Part shown: piece after piece, positions 9,648 through 21,264 of the stretch
Numbering within the stretch: position 1 is the stretch's first letter
Layout of the letters: the number at the start of each line of letters is the position of its first letter
Source: Allodiplogaster sudhausi
Lineage: Eukaryota; Nematoda; Chromadorea; Rhabditida; Diplogasteridae
Direction of reading: 5' to 3'
NCBI GenBank assembly: GCA_945643635.1
Contig: CALZFC010000005.1
Span: 525,001-589,000, forward strand
DNA: 64,000 bases
Notes under the pieces: model-generated
What the model was told of the DNA's origin: nothing
Database searches by the model: none
What the model saw: the letters and a program-made list of their open reading frames with translations, nothing else
Translations under genes and position numbers: made by a program

Positions 9648-11806
9648 TCAGGCGCTCGATTCCATCAAGCCCTTCTGTGCGTCCACGATTGCCGCCATGA
9701 GCAAATTCGCCTGCTCCTCAGACTTGAACTTGATCAGGAAGATCTCCAACGTTCCCTTAGCCGACTCCGAGAAGTCCTACAAAAGAAAAGAGTAAAATTT
9801 TCCGTTATAAAACGTTTGTTTAATAAATTCCAGAATAAAAGAAACTATTTCACCGAATATAAAAAATTATTTTTAATGCAAAAATTTAACATATTTAAAT
9901 AATATATTAAAAAACATACCGTAACCATGACCGAAAGCACATTCTTCTGGCTTTCCCGAGGGGTCACTTTCGTATCCAGAAGAATGGGGAAGTTGGCGCA
10001 GATCTTGTGAACCTGAATCTAATGATCAGGTTACTATTTCCTTATTTCTTTAATCACTTGTTTTAGAATATGCATGAAATTTTTTTTTGTTACCTTTACA
10101 TTTTTCTATCTTTATATTTTTTTCTCTTTTATAAAATAAAGAAAAAATATCCCCTTTTTACCTGTTCACGGCGCATCACCACCCGATACTTCTTCGTCTG
10201 CGGGTTGTAGAGGAGCTAAAAACAAAATGCAATTATCGTTTCAGTCACTTTAAAAAAAATTACGGTCTATTGTACAGATTCACCCCGATTTTGGGCCTTC
10301 CAGTAGCCATACCCCACTAAGACTTTGACCAACAAATTCTCTTTTTACTCGCTTCCCTCGTTGCCCGGGCGTCAAGCCCCTCTAGTCCTCCCTTACTTTT
10401 CCACTCAGTGGCCTAATTTATTCCTCTTTCCATCCGATACCTTGATATCTCCGAGGCCGCGCTCCTTGTTCTCTTTGGTCTCTGGCATGAAGCGGAAGAG
10501 CTTGGCGCGATGCGTGAACTTCACCTTAATATTCAAGCCACAAATAAGATTCATCTCAATTTTTTTCGTTTCCAAGTCAAAAATTATCTTCCGTTTATCT
10601 ATCTAGATTAGTCGCCCGTTTTTATAACAACATAAAGTGGTAAATACTTTTTCCTAGCAATAGAAACGGAAAAATATAACTTGCAAACCTCCTCATTCTC
10701 TTCTCCAGTCACGACATCGATGAGATCCGGCAGAGGAACGACCGGCTTGAACTCGACGTTCGGCTCGTAATCATCAGGCTAAGGAATTTTCTTTTAAAAT
10801 ATATACTAGGAGGCATTTTTTTCACAGCATTTTTTATCACTTTTGGAGCCTATTCCAATTGAAGCTTTTTTATTCGTAAAAATGGAATACTTTAACTTCG
10901 GAAGCGTAAATAAAGTATCTTCATAATTGGAGAATATATATATATATATATATAGATATATATTTTAAATATTCTAAAGTAAATTCAAATTTGCCGCCCC
11001 GCACTTGTTCGTCATCTCCGCTCGCCTCTTCTTCTTCTTCTTCCATCTCCTTCGGTGGTGGGACAGCGACAGTGCTTCCGAATGGCTAAAGAAGGAGAAA
11101 AATGAGTTGCGGATATTTACTTAATAACTTAATGGAAGTTCCAACTACTGTTAATTCAAGCCCTGTCCAATCGCTCTCTAGGGCATTTTTATAGCAACCT
11201 CATGGTCAGATATCATCCTCCCCAACCTTGGACTTGGTGAGATTGGCAAACAGCTTCTTGGCCTCCTCCTGCTTCTCGGCCGAGTTGAAGATGCTCGTCT
11301 TGGCCTCTCCTCCCTTTGCAAAGGAAGCAAAGCTCAATGTGGCCGAGCCGAAGTTAGAGCCGAACACCTCAAAAATCAATTATCTTTTCCCCAATATTTC
11401 CAATCGTATTTTTCTTGCCTTAAAAAATCAATAGCATTTATAGAAATACATCTAATCATCTTCTTTTGTCTCTTTAATGGCTTTTTAGCCATCTAGCACT
11501 AGGGATGCTAGATGGCTAAAATCGTGGCCATTCTGGACGGGTCCAACTTTTGAGGACATGGGGCCGTGAATTAGGAATCGGAGGCTTTTTTGAGAATCGA
11601 GAATTTTTTCCCATCCTTGACCAACCGAAGTCGTCGGCTTCGCCGCACTCGGTCTTCTGCAGCGCCGACGAATCGTCTGCGAAAAGGTCAGCGAGGACTG
11701 GGAGAAGAGCTTCGTGCTACCTCTGAAAATTGAGGTGGACGGCTTGCTCGGGTCTCAACGAGATATTTGAGGTGGTGTGGCAGAGAGATGGAAAGACTGA
11801 TAGAGG

Positions 11807-11848
<42 letters not shown>

Positions 11849-11855
11849 CAGAGGA

Positions 11856-11895
<40 letters not shown>

Positions 11896-12030
11896 GACAC
11901 GAGAGAGAGGGGGGGGGGAGAGAGAGAGAGATACCAGGAGTCTTGAAGCTGAACAACGGCTTGGAGGGCGTAGAAGAGCCAGATCCGAGCGATGACGATG
12001 CAGTCGGCTTGGGTGCAAAGGAGAAGTAGA
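9648..12030 (-). CDS. Ran-binding-domain protein, RanBP2/NPP-9-like
   Basis: Exons in transcript order: 12030-11935, 11753-11626, 11367-11227, 11085-11005, 10778-10689, 10524-10441, 10215-10162, 10012-9920 and 9776-9648 (TGA); all join in phase. The N-terminal part is Ser/Pro-rich with FG/FxF motifs ([23 protein letters not shown]). An acidic linker leads to a RanBP1-type domain of about 130 residues: [21 protein letters not shown], then [27 protein letters not shown] and a C-terminal helix. These are the hallmarks of the domain that clamps Ran-GTP. The domain resembles RanBP2/Nup358 repeats more than RanBP3 or Nup50. The 5' end is unresolved: an exon with a nuclear-localisation-like pattern (KRPVNVIVADVPEKKRAR) at 12546-12420 and a short open stretch at 12291-12233 probably belong to it. 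Likely a small nuclear-pore or nuclear Ran-binding protein. Confidence 0.85.
10275..10330. repeat. member of a TTTTGGGCCTTCC repeat family
   Basis: Contains CACCCCGATTTTGGGCCTTCC followed by ATACCCCACTAA. The same phrase occurs at about 14985-15025 (CACCCTGATTTTGGGCCTTCC...CTACCCCACCA). Sits in an intron of the Ran-binding gene. Confidence 0.5.
11806..11932. repeat. GA microsatellite in intron
   Basis: On the transcript strand this is a CT tract beginning right after the donor (GTATCTCTC) of the first recognised exon of the Ran-binding gene. Confidence 0.85.
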
Positions 12031-12419
12031 CTGGCGACGGAGAGCCGGAAGTGGCGGGTGCAAGACAACATTATATTTGGATTAAAGATTGGATTTATAA
12101 AAAACACGATGAAAATATATACGCTTTTCCGTTTCCTTGCATTTTTACCGCAATTTTCAAAACTGCATATACTTTTTTTGCTCGAAAAGCGTTCTACTAT
12201 TCAACACAAAGCTCCGCATACCCGTCCACCGACTCAGTCTTAACAACTCCTTTCTCTATTCCCTCTCCTTCGACTTCAAGCTAAAAAAAGGAACAGCTCC
12301 GCTGTTCCAACCGTACAACGAATATAAAGACAGTCCTCAAGATTCAAGAATTAGCCGCCTATGGCAATGTAAACAAGGCTAAACTAATCGCCACGAAAAA
12401 GCAGAAAAAGCATTGTGCG

Positions 12420-12546
12420 TGCCGGGGAAAAGGCCGGATTGAAGTCTTTGGCTGTTCGATGGAGGAGGAGGAAACGGCGGCGTAATTCGAGCCCGTTTCT
12501 TCTCCGGAACATCAGCCACAATCACATTGACGGGCCGCTTGCGAGC
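12420..12546 (-). CDS. exon with nuclear-localisation-like motif
   Basis: After a good acceptor (CTCTCAG, transcript strand) the frame reads ARKRPVNVIVADVPEKKRAR and then a Pro-rich stretch; left unspliced it would reach a TAG near 12380. Two basic clusters about 10 residues apart fit a bipartite nuclear localisation signal. Same strand as, and about 390 bp upstream of, the Ran-binding gene, so most likely its 5' exon, but the donor and joining phase could not be fixed. Confidence 0.5.
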
Positions 12547-12872
12547 CTGAGAGATGGAAAACATTCTGATCAGTCTATCTCTCTCTCTCTCGCTCTCTCT
12601 CTCTCTCTCACTTTCTTTCACTCTCCTTTTCATACTTCATAGCATTTTTTTTATTCATTTAACGACATTTAAATTATTTTTTTATTTTTTTATACAATTA
12701 TAATTTAATTACAGAATAGCAACATAAAAGAGACACGTTCTTCATCAGCTCAGACAGAGTAAATATGGGGGCAGTTTATTATTGCAAAGGCAGTAGGTAA
12801 ACAACCAATTTGGCAATTGTAAACAAATAAATATACTTCCAAATAAGTAATCATATAAATATAAATATATAA

Positions 12873-13992
12873 CTAGTTAGTAAAAACAGCTAACTTTTTT
12901 CTTCCGACCAGTCTGGCAACTTCAGTCCTGGAAATGAAAAAAATACCATCAAAGTTTTTAATTTCTTTTTTACAACATTAAGGAAATAGAAATATTTAAG
13001 TTTTAAATTTAATTTATTTTTTTTTAATATAAATAATGAAACTTGAAAAGAGCGCACATACTCGAGGCTGAGCTTCTCATTGCTGCTCGCATGCAGCCTG
13101 CGTTCGTAGTATTCTACTGGTAGACTGTAGTGCTGGAATAACAATAAAATTATTTTTTAATTGAAATAACAAGAAAATAAATTTTAAACAATGATATCAT
13201 AATAAAATAATTAAAAAATTACATAATAATAAAATTATTTTTAAAAAAATCGATATAATAAAAATTTTTGTTTAATTGACAAGATATTCCCCAACAAATT
13301 CGCTTTGTGACAGAAAGCAGAATTTTTTGAATTTTTTTCTCCCCCCAAACCGGCCTGCAGTAATTGCACATCGAACAACCTTGTTCAGCACAGAGGAAGA
13401 GTTAATCAAGTAAAAAAAAAATAAGAAAAAAAATAAATTACTGAAGTGGAAATGGGACAGAAGATTCCTTTTTAATTCGGCTAAAATAAGGTTTTGACTA
13501 GAAGAAAACTTGTCGTAGAAAAAAAAATATTCGAAAGAAGTTATTTGGATGCAAATATTTTAATTTAAAAAAAAAGAAACCAAAGGGAATAAAGGGGGGG
13601 GGGGTCCGAACCGGACAGCCATATATAATATCTGAGAGTCGAAAAATCAACTATTTGGCTTACCCACCCAATTTTTTTAACGAAAAGATTAAATTTTTTG
13701 CATACCCACCCTCTTTTTGAGGCCTATGGAAGTCTTACCCACCCACTTTGGTGAGACCCGGACCACCCTCTTTTCCCTGAGAAACCCTAAAAATGAAATG
13801 AAATAACACCTAAAAGTAAGACTAAATTAATGAGTAGTAAATACTTTGCGCATTTTGCGCAGCCTAGAATGGACGGGTTTTTCAAATACCTATATGAATA
13901 TAAAATATTCTAAATGATGTACTCTTACGTCCCTTTGAATCCCCTCGGGGCTAGAAGAAAATTGTTCAAAAAAATATTTACTTTGCAAAAAG

Positions 13993-14029
<37 letters not shown>

Positions 14030-16042
14030 TAGATAAATATTACATAAATAATCGTGTAAACATATTGCCAAACTTATAAAGAAAGACAGTCATTTAGATA
14101 AATTAATTATTCTTCGGCTTAACTATTTACTCTGAGAATAAAGTAAAAAATAAATAAAAATCAATAGATTAGTGACATTCTTAATATCTATTCTGGGGTA
14201 TATAATTAAATCTTTTTATAAATTAAAATCTGTTCGCATCGCACAGCCTTCTCTCGCCTGGCTCCCACCTCCTTCAGCATCCACTTTTGCATCTCAAAGT
14301 TGCTCTCCAGCAGACGCTTCTCCTCTTCCGCACGCTCGAGCTGGATCTGGCAATGGTGGCGTATGGGAGAAGAACATTTGTTTAACATATAACATTTTTT
14401 AAAGAATTAACGTGATATTCTTAACAGAAATAGAGATATTATTGACTCTTTTTACTAGATCGAACTGCATCTAAAAATGTGACGAAAAAGGTTATTCCAT
14501 TTAAAAGTGTCTTGGGAATACCGGGAGAAAAAATATTTCATTGCCGCCTGCACTAATACCGGCAATTTGAAGGTAAGAGTTTGTTTCCAAAGATAATGTT
14601 TTTTTAAGAGGCAAAATGTGACCTACTATTGTACGGCACTAACTTCAAAAAAACTTTGCGTATTAAGGAGTAATAAAACAAAAGAAAGAAAGCCAGGAAC
14701 AAGTCCAAAACCATTCAGAACCAACCAAAGCACGTGCCAGCTTCTCCTCCGTTACGCTCATCGCGGCTTCGGTCGCGGCGGAAGCTGCCGCTTCAGTCGC
14801 GGAAGCTGCCGCTTCAGTCGCGGTAACCTCTCCTAGCACAACTACGTCATCGGATATGGCAACGGCCACAGCGCCGGTCGCGGCAACCGCGTCTCCGCCG
14901 ACATCAATCTGCCTGCTAAACACGAGAAGAGATGAAAGGTAAATTATGTACAGGGGAAAAAAGGTACTATCGATTTGACAAACCCACCCTGATTTTGGGC
15001 CTTCCCAAAGCCCTACCCCACCATGTTTTGAGTAGTTTTTTGGCAGAAACATCTAACCCACCCTGGTTTCTGGGGCCCAATATCTCCTTCCCCATCCGAA
15101 TTTCTGAGTCCTCGACAGTGGCTTTTATTCCCTGACTACATAGTAATTCCTTTACGCTACGTCTTTATTTCTAGCTTGAAATACAAGACTTATAGTCATA
15201 ATCAGAGCTGAAATAGGTCTGACCCATGACAGGGTTGTAACCCCCCGGGCCGTAGGCGCGGAACGCTTTGTAACCCCCCGGTATGGCCATTTTTCACTTT
15301 ACATCCCACCCGGGTTTATCAATTTTTCGCATTGTAACCCCCCGGCCCTATAGATTATTTGTATTCTTTCTTCAATTTTTTTTTTGAAAAAATAACATTA
15401 TTTCTTAAAATACAATAAAGCTATTAATAATAATAATAATAATGATAATAATAATAATATTCATCTGGAATAATTTATATTTCATAATTTTTTCCTTTAA
15501 AAGAAAATATCCATAGTAATAATTTCTTGAAATATCATAAGATCCATAATAATAATACTAATGATAATTATATTAAGCATGAAAGTTACAATATGTTTCG
15601 ACAAATCCATAACCAACAAAGGCACGCGCCATCCGCTCCTGCGTGTCGTTCGTTGCCGCTTCGGACGCGGCAAGAACTGCCGGAATGGCAACAACCACAG
15701 CTTCGGTCGCTGCTACCACCACTCCAGTGGCGGGCACCTCATCGGTTGCAGTTGCAGCTTCAGTCGCCGCAAGGGCTGAGGTTCCGTTCGCGGCAACAGT
15801 TTCCGTCTTGGTAGCGGCAAAAGTCACCGCTCCGGTCTCAGGATTCTCTCCGGTTGCACTTGCCGCTTCACTCGCGGCGGCAGCCTCTCCTGTAGTATCT
15901 TCCGCGCCGGTCGCGGCAACTTCTTCAGCCATGGCTTCCGCTCAACTCGCGGCATCCTTTCCGGTCAATGATGCCGCTTGGTGCGTGGCTACCACGTCGT
16001 CTCCGCCTCCTTTCTTCCCCGACATCTCCCCTCCTACTCCTG
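12873..16042 (-). CDS. Ala/Thr/Glu-rich coiled-coil protein
   Basis: Transcript-order exons: 16042-15618, 14915-14726, 14346-14245, 13132-13062, 12927-12873 (TAG). The last three join in phase and give a charged coiled coil (IQLERAEEEKRLLESNFEMQ) and a basic end (ARLVGRKKLAVFTN). The two upstream exons are homologous: both begin after TCTCGTG.TTAGCAGG, contain an Ala-rich 8-residue repeat (AATEAAAS type), and end in ERMARAF or EKLARAL, phase 0, before a GTTGGT donor. Either can splice to 14346; the phase does not allow both in a row. In the first exon an in-frame TGA at about 15940 separates MSGKKGGGDDVV (ATG 16025) from a second ATG at 15932 (MAEEVAATGAED), so that copy is decayed or starts at the second ATG. 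Possible upstream exons lie at about 16137-16080 and 16388-16342. Family unknown. Confidence 0.6.
13655..13790. repeat. ACCCACCC-type interspersed repeat
   Basis: Contains CTTACCCACCCAATTTTTTT, CATACCCACCC and CTTACCCACCCACTTTGG within 100 bp, preceded by a G10 run at about 13595. Related phrases occur at 14975-15090 and, with CCCCCCGG, at 15225-15350. Lies in an intron-sized gap of the coiled-coil gene. Confidence 0.5.
13990..14030. repeat. (AAT)n microsatellite
   Basis: About twelve AAT/ATA trinucleotides. A similar short tract is at 15428-15460. Confidence 0.85.
14975..15350. repeat. CCCACCC / CCCCCCGG interspersed repeat block
   Basis: First half: AACCCACCCTGATTTTGGGC and CTAACCCACCCTGG. 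Second half: three phrases TTGTAACCCCCCGG at about 15234, 15269 and 15332 with CATCCCACCCGGG between them. Reads like an irregular tandem of C-rich phrases separated by 25-40 bases of T-rich sequence. No coding sense on either strand. Confidence 0.5.
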
Positions 16043-16755
16043 CTAAGCACGAGACAGATTAAAAGTCACACATATAACTGACCTGGTGTACAATATTTTC
16101 GGATGTCATATTGTTGAACGGGACTGTACACTTGAAAGCAACTGGCAAATATAGAATGCATATTAAAACTAATCGGGCTCAAGCCCAGAACTCAGATCCC
16201 AAGATGGCTCACAAAAAGAAACACGGGCCTCTTTCTTAACCATGACCGATTGAATAAATAAAAAAATTGGACAAACGCACAATAAACAGATAGTCAAGCG
16301 ATAAAAGGAGCGAAAATATTTGGAAACAAAACAATCCCGACCTGGGTGAAGTCCTCGATGGACAATCGTACAGGCCGCCCTCGATTGATGTGGCAACCTT
16401 GAAAAGTAGAAATTTACAAGAATAGCAAGAAAATGATTATAAAATAGAACGAAAAATTAGCCGTAAATATTTTTAAACAAAAACTAAATGAAATTTAGCG
16501 TGCATCATTTTAGTGTGGAGAAAGAAGATGTTTTGTAAATGAACCTTAAAATCAAGGTCGACGTTTTTTATTTTCTCGCCATAGTTAACACTAAAAATGG
16601 CTGCAGTGTAGATTGCTCACATCATTGTTTTGCCGTGCGCTGCTGTCTGCTAACTTTAGGCGTATTGCATATTTGTTTTGATTGTTAATTAGGCAGGCTT
16701 AAAACGCCTTACTTTTAATAGCTCAGCTACTTCCGTTAATAGGTGTAACTAGCCA

Positions 16756-16781
16756 TTAGCTTTTCTCTCTCTCTCTCTCTC

Positions 16782-16827
<46 letters not shown>

Positions 16828-16877
16828 CTCTCCCTTTCTCTATCTCTCTCCTCTTTCTCTGTCTCTTTCTCTATCTC

Positions 16878-16908
<31 letters not shown>

Positions 16909-16923
16909 CTCTCTCCCGTTCTC

Positions 16924-16960
<37 letters not shown>

Positions 16961-17010
16961 GCTTCTCTAACTTTCTCTCTTCTCTCTCTCTCTCTCTCTC
17001 TCACTCTCGG
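16756..17010. repeat. CT-rich microsatellite block
   Basis: About 250 bp of near-perfect CT repeats with TTTCTC interruptions. A second, shorter CT-rich patch follows at 17160-17215. The ~250 bp after each holds no clear exon. Confidence 0.9.
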
Positions 17011-17511
17011 GAGTATCTGCATTCTTGCTCCAGTTCCCTTTTACGGCTCGATATTCTTCCAACCCGTCCTGCTAGAAACTAGCGTACGTCTACAGCGTAA
17101 TTTCAGTAATCGTTTGCGTACTCCTACCAGACCATTTAAGAGAACTTTCTTTCGTTTATTTATTTTTCGTTTTCTCTTTCTCTTTCTTTTTCCCTCTCTC
17201 TCTCTTTCTTTCTGTGCTGGCAAGCATCCTTGAGAATCGGCGGGGCGATTGGCTCCGCCTCTCTTATCCTGATAAATCCTATCCTACTTGCTTTCATTCT
17301 TCTTCTCAATTCCTCGGATCATTATGTGTGTTTTCTTGTCTGCTTTATAAATATGTTTGATTGATTGCTTTGTGTTTCTACCACTGAACTTGTGTGGATA
17401 CAGAGAGGAAAGAACCCGCACACTTTCTCTAGGGCGAAGTCCTAATACATATATGTTTCTCTAGGGCGAATACATATATGTATGAACCTCCTAAGAAATG
17501 TTTTACTTCAG

Positions 17512-18246
17512 AAGAGTGGATCGATGATCGTGTTGATTTGATCTTCTATGAGCGATTCTTCAGTTGGGAAATTGCCTCAGGGAATTACATTGTTGGTTTA
17601 CGATCGGACAATTGTATGAGTTACTGATTAACAGTCCAATCATTCAATGCATTCGCCATGTAGGCCAGAAATTCGGAGTTTACCCGGCCTTTTTTTGTGA
17701 AGAGGTGGGCAGACTGGGAATTTATCCAGCCGAGCAACTGGAATGGCGCGGACAACGGAGTCCTCCAGGCAAATACTCTCTTGTTTCATCCATTCCTTCA
17801 CAACTGCCTTTGCATTTATCACAAAAGGGAAAAGAGAGTCCTTAGCATTTAGTATAGTGTCTTGAGATTCATGTGCTGCAAACGGTGCTGCCGAGTGCGC
17901 TGCAGGAGATCCGAGTCTGTGACCAGATATGGCATCTCGCAACGGACTACGACACGTACATGGCATACGTCACTTGTGTCAAGATATTCCTCGGCACGGG
18001 CTAACCTTTATTCCTTCTTATTAACATCGCTATTTCATTAATCTCTTTCGATCCACATAAATGCATATCTATGTTTCGTTGAAATACCGCGTAGCTAATT
18101 TGTCACAGTTTCTTCTAATTGAATTATAATGACTGAAGGAGCGACACCAAAATATGGCCAGGGAAGCTACGAATTCTCCGCAGAGAACCGACGAGTTCAG
18201 CGAACTCGACTTTATGTACGAGGGCGGAAAATCGACACAAAAATAA
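17512..18246 (+). CDS. DUF273-like putative glycosyltransferase, 3' part
   Basis: Exons at 17512-17591, 17664-17768 and 17867 to about 18000 join in phase: [20 protein letters not shown], then [20 protein letters not shown] ending ADNGVLQ, then [20 protein letters not shown] up to CVKIFLG. A further piece at 18139-18246 ([14 protein letters not shown]...[14 protein letters not shown], stop TAA) fits the family's C-terminus. I recognise the order and motifs (YxRFFxWExxxGxY, WADWEF, ADNG, CxxIW) from the nematode DUF273 family, thought to be nucleotide-sugar transferase-like. The second exon ends in a GC donor (CAG|gcaaat). The third exon has no clear donor before a TAA at 18002-18004, so the last junction is unresolved. 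Exons for the N-terminal half (including any DxD motif) were not found, so the gene may be truncated or continue through repeats. Its 3' end lies inside arm 2 of the inverted duplication. Confidence 0.65.
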
Positions 18247-18319
18247 GGAATAAGAGAGCTTTTCAGGATTGACCGATTGCTCTATTGCAAGACCACGGTA
18301 TCCTCACTCCCGTTCAGTT

Positions 18320-18330
18320 TCGCTCTCTTA

Positions 18331-18373
<43 letters not shown>

Positions 18374-18402
18374 CTCCTTCTATTCACCTTCGATCTGCCT
18401 TT

Positions 18403-18433
<31 letters not shown>

Positions 18434-18660
18434 TACTCTATCTCCATCTCATTCCCTCTCCTTCTGTTCACATTCGATCTGTCTTTCTCCCTCTCCTTCT
18501 CTCTCTCTCTCTCTCTCTCTCTCCATCCCTCTACTTCTATTCACATTCGATCTGTCTTTCTCCCTCTCGTTCTCGCTTACTCTCCCTCTCCTCTCTCCCT
18601 CTAGTTCTCTCTCCCTCTTCTCTTCATTCTCTCTCTCTCTCTCTCTCTCACCCTCTTCTA
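18320..18660. repeat. CT-rich tract in arm 2
   Basis: Imperfect CT repeats with a recurring unit TATTCACATTCGATCTGTC-like (near 18380, 18465 and 18538), so a long-period repeat is nested in the microsatellite. Confidence 0.85.
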
Positions 18661-19134
18661 TCTCTCGTTCTCTAACAATCAGTCTCGCTCTGGCTTTGCA
18701 TCTCTGATGTATAAAAATGAGAGATCTGTATAAATATAGCATTCAAAGAAGTCGCACATTGGAGATGAACTTCGGCAGCATTCGCCGGACGATGCTATCC
18801 GCCAAGCGGTTTCTTTCTGGTGGCATCTTTGCTGTGACCTCAGGAATCCCTCTCTACACTCAGGATCTTGTTTTCTTCGCATTGTAGTTTAAAAAGGTTT
18901 GTTTTAATACTTTTTCGCGCACGTTTGTGGATCTGTTTAACTAATATTCTGCTACTGGAAGTCCAACAGAATAAAGAAACAACCCTGAATATTTCATTCA
19001 AGCATGTCCTTCCTTGAAGAAGTTTTGTAAAAAAAAAAGTGAATTCCGAGTTTAATGAGTGCGACTTTATTTGTATGTACATAAGTATTAATACTACAAA
19101 GTTGGCTCAATGCCAAGGCGGAGACACGTTTATT

Positions 19135-19607
19135 TTAAACTGAAGGCATTGCCCCGACTGGATTGCTACTTGGCTGTACTTCTTGCTCAGGAAGTGCAGA
19201 AATAGAGGATGAAGATGCTGCAGAGGAAGAAGCCGTGTTGTAAGACGGGCAGCGGGAGACGGGTCGGTTGCCGACCGGCCCCTGAGGGGCGAGATCGCAG
19301 CCAGTAAGATGAGGGAGGGAGTAGACGGGCTGCTGCTCCGGCCCGTCCGGCCTCGTTATCGCGAGTGCCCACATCTTCAGCATGTCGTCCAGCTCGGCCG
19401 GTCGCTTCGGCAGCGCGTACTTTTAAAAGAGATTATTATATCATTATGCCTATAAATTTAAATATATTTATTTTTGTAAGCTTTCCATTTAATTTCTTGA
19501 TTAAAAGTAAATCATCTATTATCCCACTCTACATCTTGCATCCCCCATAGAATCTGCAGTGCTTTCTGTCTCTCTCTCTCTCTCTCTCTACATCTCTCTC
19601 TCCTTCT

Positions 19608-19643
<36 letters not shown>

Positions 19644-20395
19644 ATCTCCCTCTCTCTCTATCTACATCTTTCTCTTTCTCTCTCTCTCTCTCTTTCTCTT
19701 TCTCTCTTAATCCCCTCTTTCTTCTATCCATCTCTATCTCCCTCCTCTTCCCTCTTTTTCTTTCTCTCTCACTCTCTCTCTCTCTCTCTACATCTCTCTC
19801 TCCTTCTCCTTCTCTCTCTCTCTCTCTCTACATCTCCCTCTCTCTCTCTATCTCCATCTTTCTCTCTCTCTCTCTCTTTCTCTTTCTCTCTTAATCTCCC
19901 TCTTTCTTCTATCCATCTCTATCTCCCTCCTCTTCCATCTTTCTCTTTCTCTCTCACTCTCTCTCTCTCTCTCAATCTGAGTGAAACCTCGCCAATTCGT
20001 TGCATCGGCCACTGCTCTGTTGGCTGGTTCATCTGATATCGTCTGGAGTGCCTCTCTGCAGTGCGGAACCACCACGCAGCTGCAGCGAGGCAGATGAATA
20101 CAGCGACGACACTGGCAATGACAAAAAACTAGTTATCCGCGTGGAGCAAAAAAAGGTCTAATTGAGATGACAGCAGAGTTGTTGTTAGAATTCAATATAT
20201 TATGATAGTATCTAGTCTAGAATCTTGCTGGAACGTGAAATGAGAAGGTGTAAGTCAAGTGATCGCTGTGAGAGAGGAAATGAACCTGATGGTTGCAAAG
20301 ATGCCGAGAAAGAAGGAAGTGTATGAGATGTCCGAGTGTGGTGGATGCAATGCATCACCGGCATTGACATTTGAATTGTTTAGAGACTCGGACAT
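19135..20395 (-). CDS. small single-pass membrane protein, copy 2
   Basis: Exons (transcript order) 20395-20286, 20111-19988 and 19419-19135 have exactly the same lengths (110, 124, 285) and phases as copy 1. The protein differs by a few substitutions (for example MSES for MSDS, KMWAL for KLWAL, LTGCDLA for LPGGDLD) and is uninterrupted. The transmembrane segment, basic flank and GAMPSV end are conserved, as are the CCTTTCAG before the ATG and the AATAAA after the stop. Intron 2 is 568 bp here versus 248 bp in copy 1, all through a longer CT microsatellite. Two intact copies argue that both are, or recently were, functional. Confidence 0.75.
19565..19975. repeat. CT-rich tract with internal duplication in intron 2
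   Basis: Two near-identical blocks of about 210 bp (about 19560-19770 and 19775-19960, each with CTACATCTCTCTCTCCTTC and TCTTCTATCCATCTCTATC) in tandem. This duplication explains most of the intron length difference from copy 1. Confidence 0.8.
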
Positions 20396-21264
20396 ATTTG
20401 TTCACTGAAAGGTTAATATTGTGCAATCGTTCCTAACAGTTTTTAAGACTGCCAAGCAAGTTGATTGTAGGATTTTGATAGCAAAATAAGTTTCTGCTAA
20501 AACAAATGAAATGAAAGTTGATTTCTGCCGCATTGCATGAGTGCAATGAGTATTCCTTTCACTCTTCCGTTGTGAAGAAGTAAGAGCGATGCTCGTATGC
20601 CATTTGAACATTTCTCTTTGTTCCTTATCTCTTAGTCAGCATCGCTTCTTTCGTTCATAGCGCACGAATTACTTACATCTTATTTATGTATGTGTTCGAT
20701 CAATATAATTTCAAAGATTCGGATAGCCAAGAAGATCAAGATAATTTTTATCAACTTGTCAAGAGCCTCGGAAGGGATTGAAAATAAAACTCAATTAGAA
20801 GAGACGATCTGCAAACCAAAAAAAAAACAACACACATCGTCTGGCTGCTCTTCCAAAACCATCAAATTTGGCAAGAGAGTTCCATATTCAAGCCTGAGTC
20901 GTGGCAATATCATTCGAGAGTGTTGCAATTGATGGGAAACGGAGAAGAACGAGGAGCCAGCCTTCCATTCTTGTTTTGGTAGCTTTCTCTCGTTTCGCGT
21001 CAAAAAACTTTGACTAGATATGGCGTTCGTATCTCTCACGAACATCTTTTTGCACTAATAGCGGAACGAAGGAAGACCTGTTGCATAACAGCATCATGTC
21101 TGCCGTCATATGTTTGTATGCAAAGTGTCTTCCCACTCTTCTTTGTTCTCGCTCTCTACATACACATCTCTCTCTCTCTCTAACTTGCTCTGTCTCTCTC
21201 AATCCCTTTCTTTCTCTCTCTTCCTCCCTCGCCGCTCTCTTCCTCCCTATCCGTTTCACTATTT

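Noticed and set aside
9648..12030. RanBP3 or Nup50 as the name of the Ran-binding gene
   Set aside because: The KERGLGDIK and [12 protein letters not shown] patterns match RanBP2-type domains; RanBP3 and Nup50 differ at these positions as I recall them.
15643..16062. Plus-strand 139-codon Ala/Thr/Ser/Pro-rich ORF
   Set aside because: Antisense of the minus-strand Ala-rich exon. The minus strand has matching splice sites, the duplicated exon and an in-phase partner; the plus strand has none.
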